A stretch of 16,580 bases of DNA from Candidatus Pacearchaeota archaeon. Its GTDB lineage: Archaea > Nanobdellota > Nanobdellia > Pacearchaeales > GW2011-AR1. The position numbers were made by a program, and so were the translations under genes. Each line of letters starts with the position of its first letter. Position 1 is the first letter of the stretch. Below, one piece after another: positions 7,924 to 15,141 of the stretch. The notes beneath the pieces are model-generated. The model was not told where the DNA came from. It worked only from the letters and a program-made list of their open reading frames with translations, and searched no databases. Location of the stretch: the NCBI GenBank assembly GCA_014728565.1, contig WJLK01000049.1:1-16580 (forward strand), given 5' to 3'.

Positions 7924-7931
7924 GTTTAAAT
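7924..7931 (-). promoter_or_regulatory. TATA box of the 129-aa protein/GTPase/DUF362 operon
   Basis: ATTTAAAC on the minus strand is centred 24.5 nt upstream of the ATG at 7903. It overlaps the stop codon of the upstream kinase gene (7926-7928), so the operon can be started independently of that gene. Confidence 0.5.
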
Positions 7932-8501
7932 GTTTTTTGTCCAAAAATCTCTAGATTTCATTTTCTCCCACAGCTCCTCAATCTTCCTAATAGAACTTTC
8001 TAAATCACCATCATTAACTATTACAAAATCCGCCATTTCCATGCATTTTCCTACTTGTTGACCCAGGGGATTAGAAGGATCACAAAAATCTCTATTATCA
8101 ACCTCTAAAAAATCCTCCCATGTCTTTGGATCAGTTTCTTTTCCTCTTTTTAAAACCCTGTCAAATCTTATTTTTTGAGGAGCATCAACACCAATAAGGA
8201 AAACATTACTATATTTCTTGAGTTCTTCAACCTCACCAGGATTCCTTATTCCATCAATTATATAATCCTTGTTTCTATCAATCTTTGAAAGAAAAATTTT
8301 CATCAATACTCCCGGACCTTCCTTATTCCTTAGCATATCTCCATAATCCTGAAGAGAGGCTCTGCTCATTTCCAGATTCTTTTTTTTCATATCCTCTCTT
8401 AAAATCTCAGAAAGAGTGTGATATCCAAAACCTTTTTCTTTAAAAAAATTAGTGAGTGTCTCCTTGCCCGCTGCTATTTTTCCTGTTATTCCGATTATCA
8501 T
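7926..8501 (-). CDS. P-loop nucleoside monophosphate kinase-like protein
   Basis: A 191-aa P-loop kinase. The Walker A is GKIAAGKET (7-15), with Glu in the place usually held by Ser/Thr before the final Thr, as in archaeal dephospho-CoA kinase/dNMP kinase-like proteins (UPF0200 group). FxYHTLSEILRE (26-36) resembles a base-recognition segment. IIDGIRNPGEVE (81-92) matches the Walker B/Arg region of nucleotide kinases. A lid-like basic segment, RFDRVLKRGKETD, lies at 112-124, and a late VIVNDGD (160-166) is also typical. The likely reaction is phosphate transfer from ATP to a nucleotide or related small molecule; the acceptor cannot be told. The ATG at 8501 has a TATA box 25.5 nt upstream. It is probably monocistronic. 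Confidence 0.8.
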   Translation of the reverse strand: MIIGITGKIAAGKETLTNFFKEKGFGYHTLSEILREDMKKKNLEMSRASLQDYGDMLRNKEGPGVLMKIFLSKIDRNKDYIIDGIRNPGEVEELKKYSNVFLIGVDAPQKIRFDRVLKRGKETDPKTWEDFLEVDNRDFCDPSNPLGQQVGKCMEMADFVIVNDGDLESSIRKIEELWEKMKSRDFWTKNI

Positions 8502-8522
8502 ACTAAAATTAAAGAACAGGTA

Positions 8523-8542
8523 TTTTTATAGTTTTATAAAAA
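8523..8542 (-). promoter_or_regulatory. TATA box of the kinase gene within a short inverted repeat
   Basis: Minus-strand TATAAAAA (8530-8523) is centred 25.5 nt upstream of the ATG at 8501. It forms one arm of an 8-bp perfect inverted repeat (8523-8530 and 8535-8542, 4-nt loop) that starts right after the stop codon of the upstream surface-protein gene. The element may both end one transcript and start the next; the palindrome could be chance in such AT-rich DNA. Confidence 0.5.
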
Positions 8543-9979
8543 TTATTTTTCCTCTTTTTTATCTGAATCTGTCTCACCAGGAGTTTTTAACTTGAAAAGT
8601 ATCATAACCAACACAAACAATATCAAAAGAAGAGTAAGTTCCAAAAGAATTAAAAAACCTCCTGCAGCTCCAGTCAAACTCTCAGTAAAACTTTCTAAAC
8701 CAGAAGCAGCTCCTGTTGGTCCTGTATCTTCTTCGTCTTCCTCTCCAGAAGCTTCTCCATTTTTATTGACTATTAATCCCACAGAAGATGATTCTCCACT
8801 GTCATCAGTATCACCATCTGAATTCTTGTCAATACATGCAGAGTAGGTTTGAGATTCATCAGAGGTAATACTCATATGGCAACCAGTGCTTCCTGAGATA
8901 CAAAAAGCAACTTCATCTCCATCACAATCCTCCTCTCTTAGAGAAACTCTCTTATTCTGGCAATTTTCAATTCCACTTACAACAACTGTAATAATAGAAT
9001 CTTGAGTAGCTGGATTTGGACTCATCTCAAGATTTAAATCTCCTTCACAAGATTCTTCAGGGGATTCAGAAGAAATTGTCTTAACACCTGACTCAATTGG
9101 AAAACCTGAAAACACTATTACTTCATTAGAATCTTCTCCTGTTCCAGTGACTGACTTAACATCTAAACTGATTTCTCCCTCTTCTGCATCCTCTTCCATC
9201 CTGACGACAACAAGAAAATTTTCTTCTTCATCTGCTTCAAGAACATAATCAAGTGTGATTCTTACTGTAGCATTCTCTGATAAAGGTGATTCAACATTAA
9301 AGAATCCAATTGATTCCTCATCATCATCTAACTCTCCATCATTATTTGAATCAACAAAAATCTCTATTCTGGATATCTCATTTCCATCTAAAAGCCCCTG
9401 AAAACTTAAAGTCATGTTTTCAAGACTGATATTTTCACCTTCAGAAAAAAGACCTAACTGCAACATAACATTCATTAAATTATCTTCTTCAGAATCATAA
9501 TCCCATGAGTGGCTGCCAGGATCATTCTCTCCTACAAAGGCACCTCCCTCTCCTTTTTCAGCAACAACTGAAAAACTAGCAAGAGGCTCAAGAGAAGAAT
9601 AAACACCATCCTTCTGGCAATCAATAATAACATCATAATCCCCAGGTTCAGGATTTGACCATATTAAAGTTTCATCTGGAACAGCAAACCTATCAGTAAG
9701 TGTAATCTCCTGGGAATCCCCTCTTACATCATCAAGAGTCTCACTTCCTGATTCAACAACATAAATATCAACTAAATTGTAAACTCTGTTACACAGAGAT
9801 AGACTGCTAGTCAGGTAAATCTCATCAGAATCTGTAAATGTATTTTTTTCATCACCACTGATGTCAGCTGTCTGAATAACTGCTTGAACAAAACTGACCA
9901 TCAATATTATGCATCCAATCAATATCACTGACTTCCTCATTTTTCTTATACTACTCAATAAGCTACCCTTATTAAACAT
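8543..9979 (-). CDS. Acidic secreted, membrane-anchored surface protein with EF-hand-type loop
   Basis: A 478-aa protein of no named family. A signal peptide lies at ~14-33 (basic KMRKS, then a hydrophobic run ending VQA). The body (34-~400) is very acidic and predicted beta-rich. A C-terminal helix (441-463) and charged tail anchor it, so most of it faces outside. Residues 210-221 form a textbook EF-hand Ca-binding loop (D210, N212, D214, G215, D218, E221). A second, D384-N386-D388-G389-D390, lacks the final Glu. Eight cysteines outside the leader and anchor could form disulfides. The segment before the anchor is rich in Gly, Glu and Asp and looks like a linker. The ATG at 9979 has a TATA box 25.5 nt upstream; an ATG 13 codons later is possible. 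A role in cell-surface structure or contact is inference. Confidence 0.82.
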   Translation of the reverse strand: MFNKGSLLSSIRKMRKSVILIGCIILMVSFVQAVIQTADISGDEKNTFTDSDEIYLTSSLSLCNRVYNLVDIYVVESGSETLDDVRGDSQEITLTDRFAVPDETLIWSNPEPGDYDVIIDCQKDGVYSSLEPLASFSVVAEKGEGGAFVGENDPGSHSWDYDSEEDNLMNVMLQLGLFSEGENISLENMTLSFQGLLDGNEISRIEIFVDSNNDGELDDDEESIGFFNVESPLSENATVRITLDYVLEADEEENFLVVVRMEEDAEEGEISLDVKSVTGTGEDSNEVIVFSGFPIESGVKTISSESPEESCEGDLNLEMSPNPATQDSIITVVVSGIENCQNKRVSLREEDCDGDEVAFCISGSTGCHMSITSDESQTYSACIDKNSDGDTDDSGESSSVGLIVNKNGEASGEEDEEDTGPTGAASGLESFTESLTGAAGGFLILLELTLLLILFVLVMILFKLKTPGETDSDKKEEK

Positions 9980-10000
9980 TGTTACAATAAAAAATATATT

Positions 10001-10008
10001 ATTTAAAA
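10001..10008 (-). promoter_or_regulatory. TATA box of the surface-protein gene
   Basis: TTTTAAAT on the minus strand is centred 25.5 nt upstream of the ATG at 9979. It supports that start rather than the ATG 13 codons later. Confidence 0.5.
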
Positions 10009-10104
10009 TCTTTCTTTGTTTAATTTTTTTTCATTCATTATTTTAAAATGAAACAAAAATTAATAATTCTAGATAAGGATTCGCAATCATAATTAAGATA
10101 ATTT

Positions 10105-10112
10105 TTTATACT
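10105..10112 (+). promoter_or_regulatory. TATA box of the 73-aa membrane protein gene
   Basis: TTTATACT is centred 24.5 nt upstream of the ATG at 10133. The spacing suggests a leaderless mRNA and supports the reality of this short gene. Confidence 0.55.
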
Positions 10113-10132
10113 TAAATTACCTCATTATTCTT

Positions 10133-10354
10133 ATGAAAAACAAAAGCCCTATCTCTGCAAGAGATATCTTTCTTGGAGTTATATTCATTTTAATATCAAC
10201 TCTCTTACTCTTCACCGAATATGGAAGAAAATTATTTATTCCATTCAAAGACTGTCCAGCTTGTCTTCAATTCTATTACTATCTAATCTCTTACACATTT
10301 GCACTTGCAGGAATATTTCTTATAATCAGGGCTTTGGGAATTATAAAGCACTAG
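10133..10354 (+). CDS. Small two-helix membrane protein with a CPAC motif
   Basis: A 73-aa protein with two hydrophobic helices (~12-28 and ~47-68). The loop between them contains F-K-D-C-P-A-C-L, giving a CxxC pair at C41 and C44. The N-terminus is basic (MKNKSPISAR). The CxxC could be a redox pair or a metal site. I do not recognise the family. A TATA box sits 24.5 nt upstream of the ATG, which argues that the gene is real. Its last 4 bp overlap the 3' end of the convergent ECF-like gene. Confidence 0.6.
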   Translation: MKNKSPISARDIFLGVIFILISTLLLFTEYGRKLFIPFKDCPACLQFYYYLISYTFALAGIFLIIRALGIIKH

Positions 10355-10860
10355 TTCTTCTTCCCACAAATAAGCCTATATATAAAAACAATCAGGTTTA
10401 TACTTATCACTCCAAGTATAGCTTCAAAAGCAAGACCATACCAAAAAGAATTATCTATGCCTGAGAGAGTAACAAGACCTGCAAATAAGAAAATAATTAT
10501 GTTCAGTAGATGTCCTAAAACAATGGCTAGAGAAGCCCAAAAAGAATTTGTATTTTCTTTTAGCAATCCAGATGCCCATCCCATTATGGCATGAGGAACA
10601 ATTGCTGCAAATTCAAAGGCATTTCCTGCTGGGGAGAGAGCATTAAAAAAAGTACCAAACAATCCAACTGTCAAACCAATATTCCTGCCATAAAGAATAC
10701 CTGCAATAACTATGACAATCATATTAACCGCCAGGGTTGCATCACTTATAACAGGATTCTGTTGTATCTGAGGAATGTTTCCAAGAAGAACATATAATAT
10801 AACAAGAACAAAAAACCTTATTAAATTAGCAGGAGCAACATTCATATTTAATATTTTCAT
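10351..10860 (-). CDS. ECF transporter S component-like membrane protein
   Basis: A 169-aa polytopic protein with about five or six hydrophobic helices. The order is a short helix near 12-27, a pair around 42-75 with a Gly-rich GILYGRNIGLTVGLFGTF turn, FEFAAIVPHAIMGWASGLL (82-100), a helix at 108-130, and a last helix at 141-165. Small size, helix count and the 'G..YG...G...G..G' region resemble substrate-binding S components of energy-coupling factor vitamin transporters. The vitamin cannot be told, and no ECF ATPase or T component is nearby. The ATG at 10858-10860 is used because a TATA box (10891-10898) would place transcription ~9 nt upstream; an ATG five codons later is possible. The family call is moderate. 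Confidence 0.62.
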   Translation of the reverse strand: MKILNMNVAPANLIRFFVLVILYVLLGNIPQIQQNPVISDATLAVNMIVIVIAGILYGRNIGLTVGLFGTFFNALSPAGNAFEFAAIVPHAIMGWASGLLKENTNSFWASLAIVLGHLLNIIIFLFAGLVTLSGIDNSFWYGLAFEAILGVISINLIVFIYRLICGKKN

Positions 10861-10890
10861 TTTTAATATTCTTTAACAGACAATCAAAAG

Positions 10891-10898
10891 TTATAAAA
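10891..10898 (-). promoter_or_regulatory. TATA box of the ECF S-like gene
   Basis: A TTATAAAA-type element (plus-strand reading) is centred about 34 nt upstream of the ATG at 10860. It would give a ~9-nt leader, longer than at the other genes here. Confidence 0.35.
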
Positions 10899-10905
10899 TT
10901 TTCTA

Positions 10906-12093
10906 TTATTTTCTAGACCTAAGTTTTGTAACAGAAAAAATTAAAATTATAACAAGGATTATAAGAACAATCAGAGAGATGATCACACCAAGATTGCCTC
11001 GCTCGCTCTCTCTAATTTCTATACTAATAGTCTCATCACTTATATAAACATTTCCCTCACTAACTGTCCTTATCTGGATTTTCACAATATAATCATTAGT
11101 TTTTGCATTGCTGTCAACATTGAATGTAAAAACACCTGTTCCAGACTCTCCATTTTTCAGAGAACCTATGGTTCTTGTTTTTTCATTAAACTCAAAAGGA
11201 ATATCACTACTTTCAAAAACTCTTACAGAAGTCTCCTTTCCCTCTTCAAAACCTATGTTAGTAATAGTTATTCTTACCTCTGCATCATCTGTCCCAATAG
11301 GAACTTCCCCGGGAGAAACTTCAAAATCACTCACAATAAACTGAGGCCTTCCTTTCACAGGTAAGTCAAATTTTAATCTTGAAGCTTTGTTATTGTCATT
11401 AGGATCTTCGTACTCTAAAATTAAATCTGCTTCAAAAGCTCCTGAATCAAGAACCTTTGCAGTATCTATAAAAAATATTGCTTCCTTTCCCTCTGACTCA
11501 CCAATACTGCCTAAATTCGATATATCTGAATAAGAATTTGAACTTGTAAAGCCTTCTGGTAATTCAAGTCTTGCCCTGACAAAATTTGCATCACCTCCTC
11601 CTATGTTCTGAACTGTTATTGTCAACTGTATATTATCCCTATCAGGAGTAATTATCAGTGGAACACTTCTAACATCTCCAATAATTAATTCTGGCTGATT
11701 GCTATCAACCTTAATATCAATTTCATCATCATAATCATCATCCTCGTCCTCTAATCTAAACTCAAGTTCATACTCCTGACTTCTTGCATCTTCATCAACC
11801 TCAATTCTAAAGCTTGCACTTCTTGACTCTTCCTCTCCTAATAAGGATATTTTTAAATCATCCTCATCTTTAAATTTAAATGGAAAATCCTCCTCAAATT
11901 CAAATCTTATATCACTTTTATTCTCACCATCATTAGTCAGGATAACCTTGATATTAAAACTCTCTCCAGCCTCTACATCATTTTCATCATAACTATAAGT
12001 AACAGTGTACTCTCCAATCTCCAATGATTCTGTAAGGGCAACAACTTGAGGAATCAAAATAAAAAACAATAAAACCAAAAATAATTTTTTCAT
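10906..12093 (-). CDS. COG1361-type S-layer/CARDB-like secreted protein, partner of MMPL exporter
   Basis: A 395-aa protein with a signal peptide (1-19, MKKLFLVLLF then VVAL), a long beta-rich exterior and a C-terminal anchor helix (369-388) followed by a basic tail. The exterior looks like three Ig-like/CARDB-type repeats (~25-130, ~134-248, ~250-362). Each contains a 'V/I-x-N-x-G' beta turn (LTNDGENKS, VQNIGGGDA, ITNIGFEEG). An acidic cluster lies at 114-128. There are no cysteines. The first codon overlaps the stop of the upstream MMPL gene as ATGA (12090-12093), so translation is probably coupled. COG1361 proteins next to MMPL/RND exporters recur in archaea and may serve as an extracytoplasmic adaptor. 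That role is inference. Confidence 0.8.
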   Translation of the reverse strand: MKKLFLVLLFFILIPQVVALTESLEIGEYTVTYSYDENDVEAGESFNIKVILTNDGENKSDIRFEFEEDFPFKFKDEDDLKISLLGEEESRSASFRIEVDEDARSQEYELEFRLEDEDDDYDDEIDIKVDSNQPELIIGDVRSVPLIITPDRDNIQLTITVQNIGGGDANFVRARLELPEGFTSSNSYSDISNLGSIGESEGKEAIFFIDTAKVLDSGAFEADLILEYEDPNDNNKASRLKFDLPVKGRPQFIVSDFEVSPGEVPIGTDDAEVRITITNIGFEEGKETSVRVFESSDIPFEFNEKTRTIGSLKNGESGTGVFTFNVDSNAKTNDYIVKIQIRTVSEGNVYISDETISIEIRESERGNLGVIISLIVLIILVIILIFSVTKLRSRK

Positions 12094-14456
12094 TTTACTA
12101 ATCTCTTAGAGGGCTTTTTCCTTTTAAGCTTTTTTACAGTAATTTGTATATTTTTCCTTACTCTTTTTTTTCTCTGTAAAAGAACCATTAAACTAGCAAC
12201 TCCAGTAACAGAAGCTAACATTGAAACTGTTATTGCTATACTTATTGTTGTTCCTAAATCAGCCATTAATTTTAAATCTCCAAGATTCATTGCTCTAAAA
12301 CCAACAAGAGCAGCAATAACAGTGCTAATCATAGGAAATAACAAGTTTCCTATTGAAACCTCCATTGCCTTTTTCTTATCATAAAACCTTAATTCATAAT
12401 CATAACGATTCATTAGCTGTAATCCAAAATCAATTCCAATACCGATTGTCATTGTTATAACTGAAGAAGTAATGCTGTTAAAAGGAACTCTTGCAAAACC
12501 AACAACACCAAGAGTCCATATAACTCCTAAAATAACTGTTGTTAGAGGTAAAAATGTGCTTCTTATGGACCTAGTAAGAATATAAAGAAATATTATAATC
12601 AAAACAAGAGATATCAAAGAAGTTTTTGAAGAATCAGGACCTATCACATTATTTTGTTCAACAACAACCGCTAATGCCCCTATTGTTCTAGCCTCAATTC
12701 CAGAAGGTTTTTCTGTATTCTCTATAATCTCATTCACCTGCCTTACAACCTCCTGTGAATCATCCTCTGCTCTTTCATCTAGGTTTATTGAGATAAAGGT
12801 TCCTGTATAATCACTATTAATCAGGTCTTTAGCAGAATCAAAAACCTCTTTATCAATAGCATCTTTATCAATTATCATTCCATACTCTGACTTAATTACC
12901 TCAGAGACACTTGAGACTGAAACAGAATAATCCAGATTTCTGGATTTTTCAGTTAAAATATCAATATAACGTAAAACTCTCTCATCTCTTATATCAACAG
13001 GTTCGTCTGAATCAGTATAGGCAGGATCCAGATAGATGTAAACTTTTATACCTGAGGTTTCTCCAAATTCATCCTCAATTTTAAAAAATGCCTGAAGTTC
13101 TTTTAAATCATTAGGCAACACAGTCTCAAAATCAAAATCAGTCTGTTTTATCTGTTGTAATCCAAAAAACATTATAAAAGTGAAAATTAAAGTAAGTATA
13201 AAAACAAGAAGAGCATTTCTTGAAACAAATCTTCCATAACCTAAAAAAATCTTCTGTAAAAATGAATCCTGTTTTTTCTTTTTATCATCTTTTTTTACAA
13301 CTGTTCTTTTACTATTAACATTCTCAAAAAAATTAAAAATCTTATCATCCATTAAAACAACAACAGGACCTACACCAATTGTAGCTGCTAGTAACATTAA
13401 TATCCCGCTTCCTAGTGAAATTCCAAGATCACTTAAAACAGGAAAAATTGAAAATGCAAGAGCAAAAAATCCAATGGCTGTTGTTCCTCCTGATGAAAGA
13501 ACAGAGGTTCCAATATTTGATACAGCTAATTCAAGACTTTCCTCAACATTTCTTTTTTTTGATTCTTCTTTAAATCTAGCATTTAGAAAAATTGAATATT
13601 CAACTCCCAAACCAAGCAACATTGCACTTAGTCCAGCTGTTCCAACAGTTATAGGAATACCCAGCCAACCCAGTATTCCCAAAGTCCAGGAAAGCCCAAA
13701 CATCAAAGGAATCATAATAACTGCGGATCTTCTCAAGGACCTCTCAGTTATAATCAATAAAATAAAAATAAATATACTAGCAAGTATCAAAACTCTAAAT
13801 GCATCACTAATCAACAAGTCAAACAAAAGAGAACCTAGAGCAGGATCTCCTGTTACAGTTGTTTTGATTCCAGAAGGAGGAGTACTAAGCCTGATTATTT
13901 CATCTATTCTACTATTGGCTGATTTTATTTTTTCATTTTCAGAACCGATATTTGCACTTATAAAAATAACTGTAAAGCTATAATCAGAACTTATTGCCTG
14001 TCCAATTTCAGGAACCTGACTAAGAATGTTTTTAACACCATCCAAACTAGGAGGAACAGGCATTCCAGCCTGAGTGAAAACATTGCTTAATCCTCGAACA
14101 TCCTCAATAATAGATTCCTCTCTGAGATTATTCTCAAGTCTGACAAGAAATTCAATTACTTCTGGCTCTCTGATATCAACAGGAATATTATCACTGTCAA
14201 TTTCATCATCTATCTCAACTAAGATAACAATCCCCTCAGAAGTTCCAAACATCTTACTTACTCTTCTATCAAGTTTTGTAACTGGAAGTTCTTTAGGATT
14301 AAGCTCATCAAAATCAGATTCAATTTCAACCCTAGTTATACCAATAGCAAAAAAACCAGTTACCAACAAGATAATAATTATCATCAAAAAAAGATTCTCT
14401 CTCTGAAATTTAGAAAACTTAACTAATCCTTTCTGAATATAATCCATTAATCCCAT
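12090..14456 (-). CDS. RND/MMPL-family exporter
   Basis: A 788-aa transporter with the two-fold RND/MMPL layout: TM1 (~22-40), a large external loop (41-216), TM2-6 (217-370), a basic cytoplasmic linker (~380-400), TM7 (~412-433), a second external loop (434-612), TM8-12 (613-762), and a Lys/Arg-rich tail. The repeat motifs of MMPL proteins occur at 282-295 (GLGVEYSIF...R) and 672-684 (GIGIDFGLQ...R). The usual Asp-Tyr pairs are E286-Y287 and D676-F677 here. It probably uses ion gradients to export or move a lipid-like substrate. The frame is open 28 codons further upstream to a TTG. The ATG at 14456 is preferred for its TATA box 25.5 nt upstream; an ATG three codons later is also possible. 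Confidence 0.9.
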   Translation of the reverse strand: MGLMDYIQKGLVKFSKFQRENLFLMIIIILLVTGFFAIGITRVEIESDFDELNPKELPVTKLDRRVSKMFGTSEGIVILVEIDDEIDSDNIPVDIREPEVIEFLVRLENNLREESIIEDVRGLSNVFTQAGMPVPPSLDGVKNILSQVPEIGQAISSDYSFTVIFISANIGSENEKIKSANSRIDEIIRLSTPPSGIKTTVTGDPALGSLLFDLLISDAFRVLILASIFIFILLIITERSLRRSAVIMIPLMFGLSWTLGILGWLGIPITVGTAGLSAMLLGLGVEYSIFLNARFKEESKKRNVEESLELAVSNIGTSVLSSGGTTAIGFFALAFSIFPVLSDLGISLGSGILMLLAATIGVGPVVVLMDDKIFNFFENVNSKRTVVKKDDKKKKQDSFLQKIFLGYGRFVSRNALLVFILTLIFTFIMFFGLQQIKQTDFDFETVLPNDLKELQAFFKIEDEFGETSGIKVYIYLDPAYTDSDEPVDIRDERVLRYIDILTEKSRNLDYSVSVSSVSEVIKSEYGMIIDKDAIDKEVFDSAKDLINSDYTGTFISINLDERAEDDSQEVVRQVNEIIENTEKPSGIEARTIGALAVVVEQNNVIGPDSSKTSLISLVLIIIFLYILTRSIRSTFLPLTTVILGVIWTLGVVGFARVPFNSITSSVITMTIGIGIDFGLQLMNRYDYELRFYDKKKAMEVSIGNLLFPMISTVIAALVGFRAMNLGDLKLMADLGTTISIAITVSMLASVTGVASLMVLLQRKKRVRKNIQITVKKLKRKKPSKRLVK

Positions 14457-14477
14457 CTGAAAATCAGAAAAATAAGA

Positions 14478-14485
14478 ATTATAAG
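14478..14485 (-). promoter_or_regulatory. TATA box of the MMPL/COG1361 operon
   Basis: CTTATAAT on the minus strand is centred 25.5 nt upstream of the ATG at 14456. It lies inside the longer reading frame and favours the shorter protein. Confidence 0.6.
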
Positions 14486-14616
14486 TTTTCTTATGATGAA
14501 TGAGATATTTGGAAAACTTATAATCAACAAACATAAACAAGAAATAAAAGAACTCGGGATTTGAAACCAGTCATTGTATAGTTATCATCTCAAAATCCTG
14601 GTAGAAATTAACAATA

Positions 14617-14739
14617 TGAGCCTGCCAGGATTTGAACCTGGGACCCCTGCCTTTCTTAGCTGTTCAGCTTGAAAAAATTATTTCTAGTGAAACAATCTCT
14701 TATAAGAGCAGTGCTCTAACCTGACTGAGCTACAGGCTC
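14617..14739 (-). tRNA. tRNA-Ile(UAU) with a 48-nt intron
   Basis: The minus strand folds as a full tRNA. Acceptor GAGCCTG pairs with CAGGCTC, followed by A73 and no encoded CCA. D arm is GCTC/GAGC. The anticodon stem is CTGCT/GGCAG with one G-U pair. T stem is CCAGG/CCTGG with loop TTCAAAT. The anticodon loop is C-T-TAT-A, then an intron, then A38, giving anticodon UAU for the AUA codon. Exon 1 is 14739-14701 and exon 2 is 14652-14617. Discriminator A73 agrees with isoleucine. Most archaea read AUA with an agmatidine-modified CAU anticodon; UAU is known from a few lineages including Nanoarchaeum equitans. Confidence 0.9.
14653..14700 (-). other. tRNA intron at position 37/38 with bulge-helix-bulge-like site
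   Basis: This 48-nt intron interrupts the anticodon loop between A37 and A38. Exon bases 32-35 (CTTA) can pair with intron TAAG (14658-14655), giving the 4-bp central helix. It is followed by a 3-nt AA^A bulge and the anticodon stem. On the 5' side the cut falls in TA^A. The inner helix is imperfect (TTGTT with AACAG), so the motif is of the relaxed kind. This matches splicing by the archaeal tRNA endonuclease. Confidence 0.8.
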
Positions 14740-14810
14740 ATATTTATATTTATTTTAGAAGTTTGAGGTTTTAAAGTTTATTGGTATGAATAAAAATGCT
14801 ATCCCTAATA

Positions 14811-14818
14811 TTTATAAA
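14811..14818 (+). promoter_or_regulatory. TATA box of the small membrane protein cluster
   Basis: TTTATAAA is centred 25.5 nt upstream of the ATG at 14840, with the same sequence and spacing as at ppdK. It decides the start of the first gene, since it lies inside the longer reading frame that begins at 14786. Confidence 0.6.
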
Positions 14819-14839
14819 CCCTGGAAAATAATTAATAAT

Positions 14840-15127
14840 ATGAAAAAAAAGGGGATTTCAGAAGAACTTGCTATAGTATGCCTAATATTAAATATTCTTA
14901 TAATGCCTGGTTTAGGAACATTAATTGGGAAAAAAATCAAAGAAGGCATCTGGCAGTTAGTACTACTAATAGTTGTTCCCCTGATAGGAATTGCACTAAC
15001 AATCATGTTTGCAGTAACCAATACAATGCTATTAATAATAAGCATACCTCTTATATTTGCTGGAGTAATATCTGCATGGATATGGGGAATAGTTTCAGGA
15101 GTTCAGATAATAAAAGAGTCTAAATAA
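14840..15127 (+). CDS. Small three-helix membrane protein, paralogue A
   Basis: A 95-aa membrane protein with a short basic N-terminus (MKKKG) and about three hydrophobic helices (10-31, 38-60, 62-90). The conserved core is LNILIMPGLGTLIG (17-30), where a helix breaks at PGLG. The ending is SAWIWGIVSGVQIIKES. Its core and end match the next gene closely, so the two are tandem duplicates. The topology is loosely like TM2-type proteins, but I cannot assign a named family or function. An upstream in-frame ATG (14786) would add 18 residues; the TATA box at 14811-14818 favours 14840. It starts a plus-strand run of three membrane genes. Confidence 0.78.
   Translation: MKKKGISEELAIVCLILNILIMPGLGTLIGKKIKEGIWQLVLLIVVPLIGIALTIMFAVTNTMLLIISIPLIFAGVISAWIWGIVSGVQIIKESK
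15072..15105 (+). repeat. 34-nt direct repeat, copy 1 (inside paralogue A)
   Basis: These 34 bases are identical to 15422-15455, 350 bp downstream. They encode the AWIWGIVSGVQ region near the C-terminus. Synonymous positions are identical here but differ elsewhere between the two paralogues. Confidence 0.9.
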
Positions 15128-15141
15128 AACAAAACTTAAAA

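Noticed and set aside
13474..13983. 169-codon plus-strand ORF inside the MMPL gene
   Set aside because: It is the antisense shadow of a clearly conserved transporter and has no motif of its own.
14457..14540. 28-codon extension of the MMPL gene
   Set aside because: It begins with TTG, is hydrophilic and overlaps the likely TATA box at 14478-14485.
14554..14567. Sequence like the T-arm of a minus-strand tRNA
   Set aside because: The stem does not pair well, and no acceptor, D or anticodon arm is found around it.
14786..14839. 18-codon extension of small membrane paralogue A
   Set aside because: It contains a good TATA box placed exactly for a start at 14840, and has no counterpart in paralogue B.
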